From: Cocos nucifera
Lineage: Eukaryota; Streptophyta; Magnoliopsida; Arecales; Arecaceae
Assembly: GCA_006176705.1 (NCBI GenBank)
Contig: QRFJ01000776.1
Span: forward strand, 124,001 to 188,000
DNA length: 64,000 nucleotides
Reading direction: 5' to 3'
In this document: positions 42,058 through 54,575 of the stretch, one piece after another
Numbering within the stretch: position 1 is the first letter of the stretch
Layout of the letters: the number at the start of each line of letters is the position of its first letter
Program-made: the position numbers and the translations under genes
Notes under the pieces: model-generated
The model's input: only the letters and a program-made list of their open reading frames with translations
The model's database searches: none
Told to the model about the DNA's origin: nothing

Positions 42058-44478
42058 TGTTGGGAATGGTGTCCCAAAAGCCAATCGTTAGCCTGTTAAC
42101 GGTTGAGCTACTTTGTATATGTAATTGATCATTGATAAATAAAATACTTTGACATATTTTTCATCACAAGTCTTTATCTTCTAATGAACTCCATTTTTAT
42201 GATGAAGTTCTTAGGACTATTTAGTTTCGATAAAGAGAGAATTTATCAATTAGTTCTTAAATTAGTTCAGGACCAAATGATAGGCTGTTAAATAGGATGA
42301 TACATTTATCGAGCATAGGTCGCTCTATACCATATAGGTTGGTTGTCCTCTTAACCAAGAAGTGTGGAGACATTGGTATGGCATGCAGGTGAGATGTATG
42401 GATACATCGTCATTGAACATGATCAACTCCAGAGTGTTCTACTATCGAGGATGTCTCTGATGGGATATAAGTATAAGTATCCCTTAAACCTGAGATCACC
42501 TCAGTGACTTATAAGCAACTCACTATATTTTGGTACCAAACTAATTGAATTCTAATTTAAAAATGGAAGGCTTCTGGGTATAGTCAAGTACTTATGAAGT
42601 TGGTGTATGATCAAGATGGAATTGACCACTCCAAGAGTTGGAGAAGAATGTATTACTGTATTTCAATATAGCAAAATCTTGGCCAGGATAATCCATCAAA
42701 TGGATTTGATATTTTTGAAATATAATATGGACAATCTGATCAGAGTTGATAGTTGAACTCTGAGATGTCCTATGAGCATTTTGGTCAAGGAGATGAATTA
42801 TATGGAAACTATATCCGCATGGATTCTAAGGATGGTGTTCTACATATTCGACCTATCCGGTCATTGGATATCATTATTAGATGGTCACTTCGATTGGTAT
42901 AAAAATTTATTCTTATACTATCGATTTAGGTTTAGATCTATCAGATCACACACATTAGAGCTTACAATCTGATTGGATGGTTGATCAATGATTGAGAATC
43001 ATTCTAGGGTTAAACGATCAATACGATTGATATTTAACCTAGTGCAAGTATTACAGGAGGATTGTTTAGCAATTTGATTGCTAATTAGCTTATTTTAATT
43101 AAATCAAAGGAATGAGATTAAGTTTAATTAAATATGATTTAATTAGATTTAGTTTGAGCTTGATTGGATCAAGTCTAATTGACTTATTGGATAAGTCAAG
43201 TGTAAGAAAAAACTAGTCCTAGTCTAACTAGGACTTAGGTCAATCCAATTTTTTAATTTAATTAAAAAATTAAATTAAAATTAAATTTAATTGAATTGAA
43301 CCATTAATTGAGTTAGAACCTAATTTAATTTGGTTGAGTTGATTTTGGTTTAATTTGGTTTAAGAAACCACTTTGACCAAGTCATAGATAGAATCCTAGT
43401 AAGACTAGGATTCCTCCTTGCACCACCTTAGGCCCAATGCCCCCCATGCCTATTTTTTAATATTTTTTATGGAAAATCCTTTTATTCTAGATCTTCACGT
43501 ATGCCCCCTCTCTTTCTCTCTTTCTCATATAGTAATTGGGTGGAAGACCAAGTTAAAAAAGGAGTTTGTTTTGATATTAGATACTATGATATAGAATCCT
43601 AACAAATCCAAACTCTTTCCAAAAGGTGCCACCCGCTCTCCCAATTAATTTCTCTCTTATTCCATGTGAGAAACTCCTTTTCTTGTGCACCTTTCCTTAC
43701 TGGTACATGCCAAAAATTATGGAGGAGGCACCTAAGAGTTAGGCACCCCTTGACTTGCCCTATTTGATCTTTCCTTATCTAATATTTGACCTAGAAAAGG
43801 ACTCTTCTTTTTCTATATATTTTGAATGAATTTTGGCTTGAAATTTTCATGGGTTACAGACCATTGAGAGGGCTTTAAGGTGTGTGAAAATCAAGGAGAG
43901 AGAGCCTCTGGGCATTGAGATTCAATAGATACAAAACTAGGTATTTAGGTGAGAGCAAAGAGAAGAAGAAGAAGGTCTTCTTCTAGGGTTGCTATGTTCG
44001 TCTCTTTCCTTCCTTCTTTCTTGGGTTTTTTGAGAGTGTCTCACATCTAAAACCTCTTCTCCTCTTTTTTCTCTTTGGAAGAGTCCAATCTAGAAGAAAG
44101 AAGGCATCTAATCAAACGTCGTGATCGTGGGCTCGTGTGAACGACTCCTAGAGGTCGGGCATGTGTATGGCTTGCAACTTTATTCTCAAGCCTGGATCAA
44201 TGAGTTAGAATATTTAACTCACTCAAGTAATAGATCTGATTTATTATTTTTTTATACATGCATGAGATGTAGTGTAGATCTACGTTGATGTGATCAACCT
44301 TTCCTTCTTGTTTATTTTTGATTTTAGATTTAAATGCTATGCAATAATCATATAATATGGTCTTAGATCTAGGGATTATTTGATATTTAGAATTAATTAG
44401 ATTAATTTTGAGTCTTCCACTGCTAATCTAGAAAAAGTTTCAAGATCTAGCCCTGAAACCTTAGATCTGATTCTTTCA
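42058..44478 (+). repeat. Family C 5' LTR (2421 bp)
   Basis: TGTTGGGAATGGTGTCCC to GATTCTTTCA. TATATATT at 43814-43821 is the likely TATA. It is about 65 bp shorter than its 3' partner, mainly because the segment carrying the ATCAGCA hairpin near 44115 is missing. Substitutions between the two LTRs are frequent, consistent with age. Confidence 0.88.
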
Positions 44479-44480
44479 AT

Positions 44481-44493
44481 TGGTATCAGAGCC
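44481..44493 (+). other. Family C primer-binding site
   Basis: TGGTATCAGAGCC two bases after the LTR end; complementary to initiator tRNA-Met. Confidence 0.9.
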
Positions 44494-46386
44494 AGGTTAA
44501 TTATTATATGATTATTGATGCATGTTTGAATTATTTTTAGATTAGATCTAATTAATAATCTAATATTTAAATCTAAAATTAAAATCTCAGATCATACAAA
44601 CTGCTTTAAGGTTATCCTATTGTAAGGTTTACTCCTTACAGTGCAAAGGTTGTCCTAGTTCGTATAGATCTAATATTATTCATAAATTTATTAGATATGA
44701 TGTGATATTATTTATAATTTATTTAAAAAAATTAAATTTAAAAATAAAATTTTAGATTGCATGGAATGATCTTATAAGATTGTCTTGCTGTAAGGTTTAC
44801 CCCTTACAGTAAAAAAATTATCCTAGTACGTGCTGATCTAAAACTTTGATCATAAAATTTTAGATTAAATTTAAGTAATTTTATGATCTGATTAAAAATA
44901 TTTTAATCTAATTTTAATCATCATAAATATATTAGATTTGATTTAAGTTGATCTATAATTGATTGATGTTGAAATTATTTCAATTACATGAACTTATTTA
45001 GATTAGATCAAAGTAGTTTCACGCTCTTCTTACTTGCATATTGATTATGAATCAAATATGCAACTTGATTAGTAGCACCATGTTGTAAAAATATATTACA
45101 AATATGAAAATCATTTTTGAAAAGCTAAATCTCAACCCTCAGTCCAAAACTTAATTAACAATTAAGAAGTTATTTGATTAGGATCTAGGATTGTAAATTG
45201 AAGATCCTAAGATACGAATCATAACACATTGGGTTAAATAGATTAGTGAGGATTAGATCCATTAATTGGATTAGATCTAGAATTAGATTAAAGAATAGAC
45301 TTAATTAGAGAATTGACTAAATCTAATCAATTATTATCTTAGATTAGGTCAAGGATTCTCTCGATCAATTATAATAGTTGTAGTTGGTCAAGTCCATATC
45401 TTTAATGAGACCCAAGATGGACTTGATTCTTGATGACGCAGTAAAGCACAAACTGTTAGGTTAATATAATTGAAACTAATTAAACCAATTGGTGTCTAAG
45501 ATAAACTAGATCGGTGCTCTTTAATTGATAGCTCGCTTACCTAGCCATTTCTGATGGTGTTTAAGACAAGCTTGGGCAGACCCTCCCATTGATCAAACTT
45601 ACCTGATCTCTTGGTGAAATTATGTTTTGATCGGATCACTTGACTATTCAAGTTGACCCATGTCAGCTAGAAAAATTAGTTTGACTAATTTAGGAACTCC
45701 TAGACTCGCCTATTAATAATCTTCCTTAAGCTGACTTGGTAAAATTAGTGGGAGGATCATGACAAGCTGGTTCATCTGATCTTTCCTCATCTTCAAATTA
45801 AATTCTCTAAAATTATTAGATCCCTAAAATAAAATAGTTATATGATAACTGGATTATAGCCTTCCATTAAAATAAATGATAATAGGTCTATTAGTTGGAT
45901 AATCATTGGAGGCCCAAAGGTCTGGTGCTTATCGGTTGATGGAATTATCATTCATTATATGATCTCTTGGATATATCTTTCTAAATGATGGTCAGATGGG
46001 CCAACCAAAGTTGGGCTTGATTATTCATTGGTTGGATAGGCCAAGTATGGTCATATTAATGGTTGGACCTAACTGAATCTTTTTCTGAGAAGGCTAAAGC
46101 CAATTGATCAGGCGCTGGGGCAAAATTTAATTATTAAAAGTTGTTTGGAGAAATAATTAGTTATGAACCTATCCGTAAATGTACATAGGTTGGCCAACCA
46201 AAGTTGGGCTTGTGTACAGTCTATATGAATTTTAGTATCTACTAAGAAATTAGGATAATTTCTCAAATTGGAGGTAGAGGCTACCAATTTGAATAAAATA
46301 GTGGGAGAATTTTTTGATTAAAAGTTCAAATCTTTAGATTTAATGAATCAATTACTAATTAGGTTATGGTTTTTCTTTGTGCAGAT
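44494..46386 (+). other. Family C leader with duplicated hairpin unit
   Basis: Untranslated region of 1.9 kb. Two ~95-bp direct repeats each contain a small hairpin: TGTAAGG/CCTTACA at 44621-44640 and CTGTAAGG/CCTTACAG at 44788-44809, each followed by a GTCCTAGT- or ATCCTAGTA-type block. A 3' splice-site-like TTTTTCTTTGTGCAG ends at 46384, two bases before the gag ATG. The donor position homologous to family B (AAG|GTAAGT) reads AAG|ATAAAC at 45498-45506, so it has lost its GT. Later text shares blocks with the family B leader (GGTGTCTAAG, TTAATTG..AGCT, CTTACCTGGCCAT). Confidence 0.6.
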
Positions 46387-47330
46387 ATGGCCACTTTCCT
46401 ATCGCTCTGATCATTCCTGGATAATGATAAGTTGGTGGGATCCAACTTTGGTAGCCAGTACCAAAAGTTAAAGATTGTTCTAGAGCATGAATGCATCCTA
46501 CATGTGAGAACGGATGATGCATCTGAGGAGCCAGTTGCAAATGCACGTGGAACTATTAGAGATACTTATTAAAAGTGGCTCAGTGACCGAACCACGATAT
46601 ACTGCATTATGTTGGCTACGATGAGTGATGAATTCAATCACTGATTTAACACGACTCAGCCAAAGGACATGCTTCAAGTGTTGGAGGATTTCTTTGGCAC
46701 ACCCGATGACGTGGAAAGGCACAAGACTAGTTGTGCTATCTTCAACACCAGAATGCAGGATGGAGCTTTTATCACTAATCATATACTGTACATGATTGAG
46801 CTGATAGAGTGCTTGAGCAAGCTCAGCTTTCTCTTGCACAAACAGCTTGGAAAAGATGCAATATTGAACTCTCTACCCAAGTCTTATCTCATATTTCTTA
46901 CATATTATAGAATATCAAAGCCTAAAGTTGACTACCATAGGTTACTGGGGTTACTTCAGAACTTTGAGAAGGATCACTAGCTCTGCAAGGAGTCGGTGAA
47001 CTTAGTGGGAGATTCATCTTCTCATTCTCGGTCCTTTAGAAAAGGAAAGAAGAACAAGAAGAAGAAAGCTAAGAAGGTGCAAGTTCAGGCTAGGACATCT
47101 GTGCAGAATTAGCCTAAGAAAATCAAGCCCGATAAGAGTCAAGCTGAATGCTTTTTTTGCAAGAAACGGGGGCACTAGAAGAGAAAATGTCCTCAGTACA
47201 TTGCCTCCCTGAATCTGAATAGGCAGAGAAAAAAGCAAGTTATTGCTGGGCAAGATATTTGTATGATAACTCCTTGCAATTTCTCTATTTGTGATATTAC
47301 TGACTGGGTATTGGATACCGAAAGCCCTTA
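46387..47330 (+). pseudogene. Family C gag and protease start
   Basis: ATG at 46387 (M-A-T-F-L-S-L). It reads L-D-N-D-K-L-V-G-S-N-F-G, L-E-H-E-C-I-L and a UBN2-like body at 46669-46978 (M-L-Q-V-L-E-D-F-F-G, L-N-S-L-P-K-S-Y, L-L-Q-N-F-E-K-D-H). Stops occur at CGA, CAG, CAA and TGG codons converted to TGA, TAG, TAA and TAG. The knuckle at about 47155-47200 keeps its cysteines and histidine but has TAG in place of the conserved tryptophan (G-H-stop-K-R-K-C). The protease begins D-W-V-L-D-T-E-S-P-Y-H-I-C near 47306: the active-site glycine of D-T-G is glutamate. Inactive. Confidence 0.82.
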
Positions 47331-48590
47331 TCATATTTGCAATTTATTGCAGGGGTTGTAGGTCAGTAGAAGATTCAGGCAAGGCGAAAGATTCAAGCAA
47401 GGCGAAAGATTCTAGAATGTTGGAGATGGAAGACTAGTTCTAGTTCTAGCTTTATAAATTTTGAAACTTGTATTTGAATCTCATATCGTTGTTATTAGTG
47501 ATTATCATTTCTGTCATAGTTTTTTTTTAAATATCATTTTTGTAGGCCTTTTGGCTATGAACAATTATGAAATTTCAATAAAGAAACGAGTTTGTAATGT
47601 CATTGTGAATGGTGTTACTGCTTTCTATGGACAATTGAACAATGGTATATATATGTTATCACAACCTGTTAATGTAGTCTATTTAACTGGCAAACATCTT
47701 AGATTAGATAATGTGACAGATATCTACTTATGGCACTATAGGCTAGGTCATATAAACAAGAATATGATAAGCAGGTTGGCTCAAGAGGGTATCCTCAAAC
47801 TTAGTGATTGTGAATCACTTCCAACCTGTGAATCCTATCTTCTTGGTAAAATGACCAAATCACCTTTGTTTAGAAAAGGTGAGAGAGCCACTAAGCTCTT
47901 AGGTCTAGTACATACTGATGTATGTGGACCAATGAGCATAAGTACCAGAGATGGATATGTCTACTTCATCACTTTCATAGATGATCTATCTAGATATGGA
48001 TATGTTTATTTGATAAAACATAAGTCAAATTCTTCTAAAATATTCAAACAATTTTGAAGTAAAGTAGAAAAACAAACTGGAAAGAGTATTAAAACTCTTT
48101 GGTCTGATCAAGGAGGGGAATGCCTTTCTGATGAGTTTCTCACATATCTAGGAGAGAGTGGAATTCTCTCTCAATGGACTCCTCCAAGAATACCACAGCA
48201 TAATGGTGTATCTGAAAGGAGGAATTGGACTCTATTAGACATGGTCCAATCCATGATGGATTTTGCCAGCTTGTCGATATCCCTTTGGAGATATGCACTT
48301 GAATCAGTTTGCTATCTTTTAAATTGGGTTCCAAGTAAATCTATGGTTAAAACTCCATATGAGATATGGACAAGATGTAGCCAGCACTTTCACACCTTAA
48401 GATCTGGGGGTGCCCGACTTATGTCAAATAGTTAATGACAGATAAACTTGGATCTAGGTCTGATAAGTGCGCATTTATAGCATACCCAAAAGAGACCAAA
48501 GAATACTATTTCTATCATGCTAATAAACAAAAGATGTTCGTCAGCCTTAGGACAACCTTTTTGAAATAGGAGTTCCTCAGTGAAGGAACT
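47331..48590 (+). pseudogene. Family C protease body and integrase
   Basis: Open from 47461 to 48057: I-I-F-V-G-L-L-A-M-N-N-Y-E-I (protease end), W-H-Y-R-L-G-H-I-N-K-N, and P-T-C-E-S-Y-L-L-G-K-M-T-K (tyrosine replaces the second zinc cysteine, as in the minus-strand copy). Then H-T-D-V-C-G-P-M with the first catalytic D. After a TGA at 48055 come L-W-S-D-Q-G-G-E-C (second D) and G-V-S-E-R-R-N-W-T-L-L-D (E, about 48205-48240). The core triad is present but the frame is broken. A linker continues to about 48590. Confidence 0.8.
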
Positions 48591-50340
48591 GTTGTCTCTA
48601 AGATTGAACTTGATGAAGTTCAATAGATAGAAAGTTTGACACAGAATGCTAAACCTGAGTTGGATTTGATCAGATCAGATTCGAAACCTAGTGAACCTGC
48701 ACCATTAAGACGATTCGGTAGAGTACCATGCCATCCGGATAGATACTATGGGTTCTTAGTCCAGGATGGTGGTCCCATCGAACTCGATGAGAATGATGAG
48801 GATCCGATCACTTACATGGATGCTATGCAAAGACCCAACTCTGAAAAATGGCTAGAAGCCATGAGATCCAAAATGGATTCCATAAAAATCAATGATGTAT
48901 GGATATTAGTTGATTCACCTGAAGGAGTTAAACCCATTGGGTGTAAATAGGTATTCAAAAGGAAAAGAGGTGCAGAGGGAAAGGTAGAGACCTATAAATT
49001 CCATCTGGTTGCCAAAGAATATCGTTAATGTTATGGTATTAACTATGATGAGACATTCTCTCCAGTGGTAATGCTCAAATCCATTCAGATAATGCTTGTA
49101 ATAGCTATCCACTTGGACTATGAGATTTAGCAGTTGGATGTAAAAATAGCTTTCCTAAATGGAGAGCTGACCGAAGAGGTATATATGATACAACCTAAGG
49201 GGTCACATCCATAGATGAGTCCAAGGTGTGCAGGCTTTAGAGATTCATTTATGGATTGAAGCAAGCATCTCGGAGTTGGAACATGCATTTTGATAAAGTG
49301 ATCAAAATATATGGCTTTGTTAAGAATGGAGAAGAATCCTGCATTTACAAATGAGCAAATGGTCTAACAATGGTATTCCTTATTTTGTACGTGGATGACA
49401 TTCTCTTAATCAAAAATGACATTCCCGTACTATAGGGAATAAAAATTTGGTTGTCATCATAATTCTCCATGAAGGACTTGGGTAAAGCATCCTACATCCT
49501 AGGGATGAAGATCTATAGGGATATATCTAAAAGGATGCTTGCTATATCCCAATCCACGTACATAGAAACTATGCTAAAGAGGTTCAGCATGGAGAATTTG
49601 AAAAAGAGCTATCTCTCAATGGGTCAAGAAATTCCACTCTCTAAGAAGGATTGTCTGACAACTTCTGAAGAGAGAGAGCGCATGAGTAGAATCCCATATG
49701 CTTCGGTAGTAGGATCTATCATGTATACAATAATATGTACGAGACCAGACGTGGCATACTCACTAGGAGTAGTAAGTAGATATCAGTCTGACCCTAGAGA
49801 AAATTATTGGAAGGTGGTTAAAACTATTCTTAAGTATTTGAGAAATATTAAGAACCAATGGTTGGTTTATGGTGAGTCAGGTCTAAAATTTGTGGAATTT
49901 ATAGACTCCAGCTTTCAATCTGACCATGATAACAATAAAAGCATATCGGAATATATCTTTATTTTAAATGGTGGAGCCATCTGCTGGAAAAGTTTCTAGC
50001 AGCATATAGTGGCAGACTCTGTTTGCGAAGCAGAGTACATGGCAATATCAAATGTAGAAAAGAAAGTTATGTGGCTGAGAAAGTTCATCATCGAGCTTGG
50101 AGTAGCATCCTCTATTGATGGTCCAGTCCTGCTCTACTGTGACAGCACTAGCGCCATAGCTCAAGCAAAGAAATCGAAGGCACACCAGCAGATAAAGCAT
50201 ATTCTATGCCACTTCCATCTGGTTTATGAGATCGTGGATCATGTTGACGTCGATCTTCAGAAGATCGACGAAAAGAAGAACCTAACTGACCTCTTCACTA
50301 AAGCCCTGATAATCAAGAAATTTGACAACCATTAGTCGAA
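48591..50340 (+). pseudogene. Family C reverse transcriptase and RNase H
   Basis: Linker and RVT_2 start at 48636-48950 (D-E-N-D-E-D-P-I-T-Y, W-L-E-A-M-R-S-K-M-D-S), a TAG at 48948-48950 where tryptophan of C-K-W is expected, then fragments L-D-V-K-I-A-F-L-N-G-E-L (near 49135), Y-G-L-K-Q-A-S-R-S-W-N and L-Y-V-D-D-I-L-L-I (near 49385-49410). A clean block at 49469-49999 covers M-K-D-L-G-K-A-S-Y-I-L-G to F-I-D-S-S-F-Q-S-D-H-D, ending at a TAG. RNase H continues at 50009-50335 with M-A-D-S-V-C-E-A-E-Y-M-A, L-Y-C-D-S-T-S-A-I-A and L-T-D-L-F-T-K-A-L. More complete than the minus-strand copy, still inactive. Confidence 0.82.
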
Positions 50341-50372
50341 GATGGGTATTAGATACTATACCGACTGACTTT

Positions 50373-50387
50373 AGAACAAGTGGGAGT
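50373..50387 (+). other. Family C polypurine tract
   Basis: AGAACAAGTGGGAGT directly before the 3' LTR start TGTTGGAAATTG. Confidence 0.8.
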
Positions 50388-52874
50388 TGTTGGAAATTGT
50401 ATCCCAAAAGCCAATCATTAGCCTATTAATGGTTGAGCTACTTTGTATATATAATTGATCATTGATAAATAAAATAATTTCACATATTTTTCATCACAAG
50501 TCTTCATCTTCTAACGAACTCCATTTTTGTGATGAAGTCCTTAGAACTATTTAGTTTCAATAAAGAAAGAATTTAGTCTTTAAATCAGTTCACGACCAAA
50601 TGATAGGCTGTTAAATAGGATGATAATGTCTATCGAGCATAGGTCATTATATGCCATATAGATTAGTTATCCTCTTAACCAAGGAGTGTGGAGACACTAG
50701 TAAGGCATATAGGTGAGATGTATGGATACATCATCATTGAATGTGACCAACTTCAGAGCATTCTGCTGTCGAGGATGTCTCTAATGAGATATAGGTATAA
50801 GTGTCCCTTAGATCTGAGATCACCTCAGTGACTTACAAGCAACTCACTGTGCTTTGGTACTGAACTAATTGAATTTTTAATTTAGTAACGAAAGGCTTCT
50901 GGGCATAGTCAAGTACTTGCAAAGTCGGTGTGTGATCAAGATGGAATTGATCACTCTAAGAGTTGGAGAAGAATGTATCACTATATTTCAATATAACAAA
51001 ACCTTGGCCAGGATAATCCATCAGATGGATTTGATATTTTGAAATACAATGTGAATGATCTGATCTGAGTTGATAGTTAAACTTTGAGGTGTCCTATGAG
51101 CATTTTGGTCAAGGGGATGAATTATATGGAAACTATATCCATATGGATTTTAAGGATGGAGTTCTACACATTCGACCTATCTGGCCGTCGGGTATCATTG
51201 CTAGATGGTCACTTTGATTGATATAGAAATTTATTTCTATACTATTAATTTAGGTTTGGACCTATGAGGTCACACACATTAGAGCTCATAATCTGATCGA
51301 ATGGTTGATCAATGATTGAGAATCATTCTAGGGTTAAACGATTAATAAGATTGATGTTCAACCTAGTGCAAGTGTTATAGGAGGATTAATTAGCAATTTG
51401 ATTGCTAATTGACTTAATTTGATTAAACCAAAGGATTGAGATTAAGTTTAATTAAATATGATTTAATTAGATTTGGTTTGGGCTTGATTGGATCATGTCC
51501 AATTGACTTATTGGATAAGTCAAGTGCAAGAAAAAACTAGTCCTAGTCTAATTAGGACTTAAGTCAACCCAATTTTTTAATTTGATTAAAAAATTAAATT
51601 AAAATTAAATCTAATTTAATTTGATTTAATTGAACCATTAATTGGTTCAGAACCTAATTTAATTTAGTTGAGTTGGTTTTGGTTTAATTTGATTTAAGAA
51701 ACAACTTTGACCAAGTCATAGATAGAATCCTAGTAAGACTAGGATTCCTCCTTGCACCATCTTAGTTCGAACGCCCCCCATGCCTATTTTTTTTGGTGTT
51801 TTTCATGAAATTTTTTTTTCTTCCTAATCTTCATGTATGCCCCCTCTCTCCCTCTCTTTCTCATATGGTAAGTGGATAGAAGACCAAGTCAAAAAAGAAG
51901 TTTGTTTTAATATTGGATTCTGTGAGATAGAATCCTAACAAACCCAAACTCTTCCCAAAACATGCCGCCCCCTCTCTCAATTAATTTCTCTCTTACTCCA
52001 TGTGAGAAAACCATTTTCTTGTGCACCTTTCCTTGTTAGTACATGCCAAAAATTATGGAGGGGGCGCCTAAGAGTTGGGCGCCCCTTGACTTTTCCTATT
52101 TAATCTTTCCTTATCTAGTATTTGACCTAGACAAGGACTCTTCTTTTTCTATATATTTTGAATAAATTTTGGCTTAAAATTTTTATAGGTTATATATCTT
52201 TGAGAGAAATTTGAGGTGTGTGAAAATCAAGGAGAGAGAACCTCTAGGCATTGAGATTCAATAGACCCAAAACTAAGTATCTAGGTGAGAGCAAAGAGAA
52301 GAAGAAGAGAGTCTTCTTCTAGGATTACTGTGTTCATCTCTTTCCTTCCTTCTTCCTTGAATTTTTTGAGAGTGTCTCACATCTAAAACCTCTTCTCCTC
52401 CTTCTTCTCTTTGAAAGAGTCCAATCTAGAAGAAAACAGATATCTGATCAACCATCGAAAAAAGATCAGCATAGTATTAGCATACTGTGCTGATTTCCAG
52501 CTTCTAGATTTCTAATCGTGATCATGGACTCATGTGGACGACTCCTAGAGGCCGGATGTGTGTACGGCTTGCAACTTCATCCTCAAGCTTGGATCAGCAA
52601 GTTAGAACCTCTAACTCACTCAGGTAATAAATTTGATTTATTATTTTTTCCATACATGCGTGAGATGTAGTGTAGATCTAGGTTGATGTGATCAACCTTT
52701 CCTTCTTGTTTATTTTTGATTTTAGATTTGAATGTCATACAATAATCATATAATATGGTCTTAGATCTAGGAATTATCTAATTTTAGAATTAATTAGATT
52801 AATTTTGAGTCTTCCATTGCTGATCTAGAAAAGTTTTAAGATCTAGTCCTGAAACCCTAGATCTAGTTTCTTCA
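50388..52874 (+). repeat. Family C 3' LTR (2487 bp)
   Basis: TGTTGGAAATTGTATCCC to CTAGTTTCTTCA. TATATATT at 52150-52157. Keeps the hairpin ATCAGCATAGTAT / ATACTGTGCTGAT (52468-52497, one mismatch). The host coiled-coil gene resumes at 52875. Confidence 0.88.
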
Positions 52875-53152
52875 CTCTAGAGAGTCTATCTGCAGCGCAT
52901 GAAAAAGACAAAGCCAAGCTACATGAATTAAAGATTCAAATGGTGTACCAAAAGGACATTATCAAAGATGTCAAAGCTAAATCTGTAGTTCTAAAAAAAA
53001 GATTGAGGGAGATGGAGGAGGAGTCACATAGATGGAAGAAGATGCTGAGGGAGAGTTTGGCGGCTCGATAGAGGCTCGAGGAAGAGGTGAAAGGTCTGAA
53101 ACTCTTTCTCATGATGGCTGGAGCTGGTAGTCCGAAGTCCAATCCTAAATAG
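52875..53152 (+). pseudogene. PF04195-type coiled-coil gene, 3' part
   Basis: C-terminal exon of the gene that starts at 39309, resumed after the family C element. It encodes a charged coiled coil (A-H-E-K-D-K-A-K-L-H-E-L, R-E-M-E-E-E-S-H-R-W-K-K, L-E-E-E-V-K-G-L-K) and ends P-K-S-N-P-K, stop at 53150-53152. One in-frame TAG near 53068 replaces the glutamine of A-R-Q-R-L (CAG to TAG). Its frame is contiguous with the 5' part when the insertion and one target copy are removed. The coiled coil suggests oligomerisation, but the role is unknown. Confidence 0.7.
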
Positions 53153-53248
53153 CACTTTGTCTCTCTTTTCTCTTTTTTTTTATGTAACTGGTCTCATAGA
53201 CCTCTCCATGTCTGGATATTGTGCTGAATGGGGGCTAACCTGAAGTAT
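53153..53248 (+). other. 3' untranslated remnant of the coiled-coil gene
   Basis: Pyrimidine-rich sequence (CTCTCTTTTCTCTTTTTTTTTATG) after the stop. It is interrupted by the 5' LTR of B2 at 53249, so any polyadenylation signal lies beyond the inserted elements, outside the window. Confidence 0.4.
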
Positions 53249-54575
53249 TGTTAGATATATGTGCCCTAGAAGCCAGAATTGGCTGACACTTGTAATACAC
53301 TTCTAGGGGCAAAATTATAATTTTGACTATAATTCAATAAAATGGGTTATTTTCTATCACATATGTGTATTTAGTGTCTGTGATACATCCTTTGAGTTAA
53401 TGGTAATGATAATTCATATTTTCAAGAGTTGAAAATTTAAGACATGAATAATCATTATTAACTCATAAACAGCTCCCGACCATAGGATCATCACGAGGAT
53501 GGTGATTGATCCGGAAGGTTGGTGTACGATCGCTTCTCTTTAGTAGATGAGTCTTGAGTCTACGGTGTGGAGACACCGGAGCGAAGAGTACAGGTACTCG
53601 TTAGAGAACGAGGGCACTGAGCGTGACCACCTCGAGTAGTCATTAGGAAGTCTACCTTCTCGTCAATGACTGACTCGATGCTGCAGTAGTGTGTCTGGTT
53701 CTTTGACCTGAGATGCATCGGCAGTTCACCTTGAGGGTGTTATAGTTTGACTACACCATTACTCGGTCTCCTAGCCATATGGAACCCTGAGGTGTATGTT
53801 GGCTATAGCATGTTCATTGTAGGAACTGGATTGCATCAAGATGGGATCTATCTACCTCGGTGGTAGAGGAGCAGCCCTATGATAATCATGAGAATCAAGT
53901 CCTGAAGCCCATGGCCATGGCAGAGTGAAATAATAGAAAGAGTTTCTATTTAGATTTTCACATTGGACTCGAATCGAATGATTATATCATATGACAGAGA
54001 CTAGGGTTTGACGAGTTTACCTTAACCCTAATCTGATCGGGGCTCAAGATAGAAGAACTTAATCACACAGGTAGCTGCACCAAGAGGTTCGCATTCAGCT
54101 CTGATGGGTTGCCACCATATACTGCTAGGTGTCACTGGTGGATTTTGGGAGCAATTAGAATGATTTAGATGATCGATCATTCTAGCTGTTCGAATCAGAA
54201 GAGTTCTGATCCATCGAAAGGAGTTTCGATGATGTCTATGATAGAGATCATGACATATCCCATTACCATACAGAACTGAACCTAACTGGGTCACACAAAC
54301 AAGGGTTTGAATCTGGTGATCATCAATTGAACTGATCTAGTTCAATTGATCTGAATGAGATTCAATTAGGTTCAAGGAAATCGTGCTAGCACTCGATTGA
54401 ACCTAACGTTCTTCTTTTACTATCACAAATAAGTTGTCCTGACTGAGCCAAAGGAGTTTGTGCTCAATCAGAGGCCTTCATATGGTCTGACTGGAGGTTG
54501 TCCAAGTTAGAAAAGGTTGTCTTATTTTGTAAGACATTACCTGCCATTTTTGGTCACCTGCCATTTCTTGTTCCT

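Larger units (their letters stand above)
42058..52874 (+). mobile_element. Family C Copia element, plus strand
   Basis: Complete 10.8 kb element: 5' LTR 42058-44478, primer site, ~1.9 kb leader, gag, protease, integrase, RT, RNase H, polypurine tract, 3' LTR 50388-52874. Flanked by CTCTG (42053-42057) and CTCTA (52875-52879), a five-base target duplication with one change. Removing the element and one CTCTG restores a continuous reading frame of the host coiled-coil gene, which proves the insertion point. Coding regions are full of stops, nearly all from C:G to T:A transitions. Confidence 0.92.
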
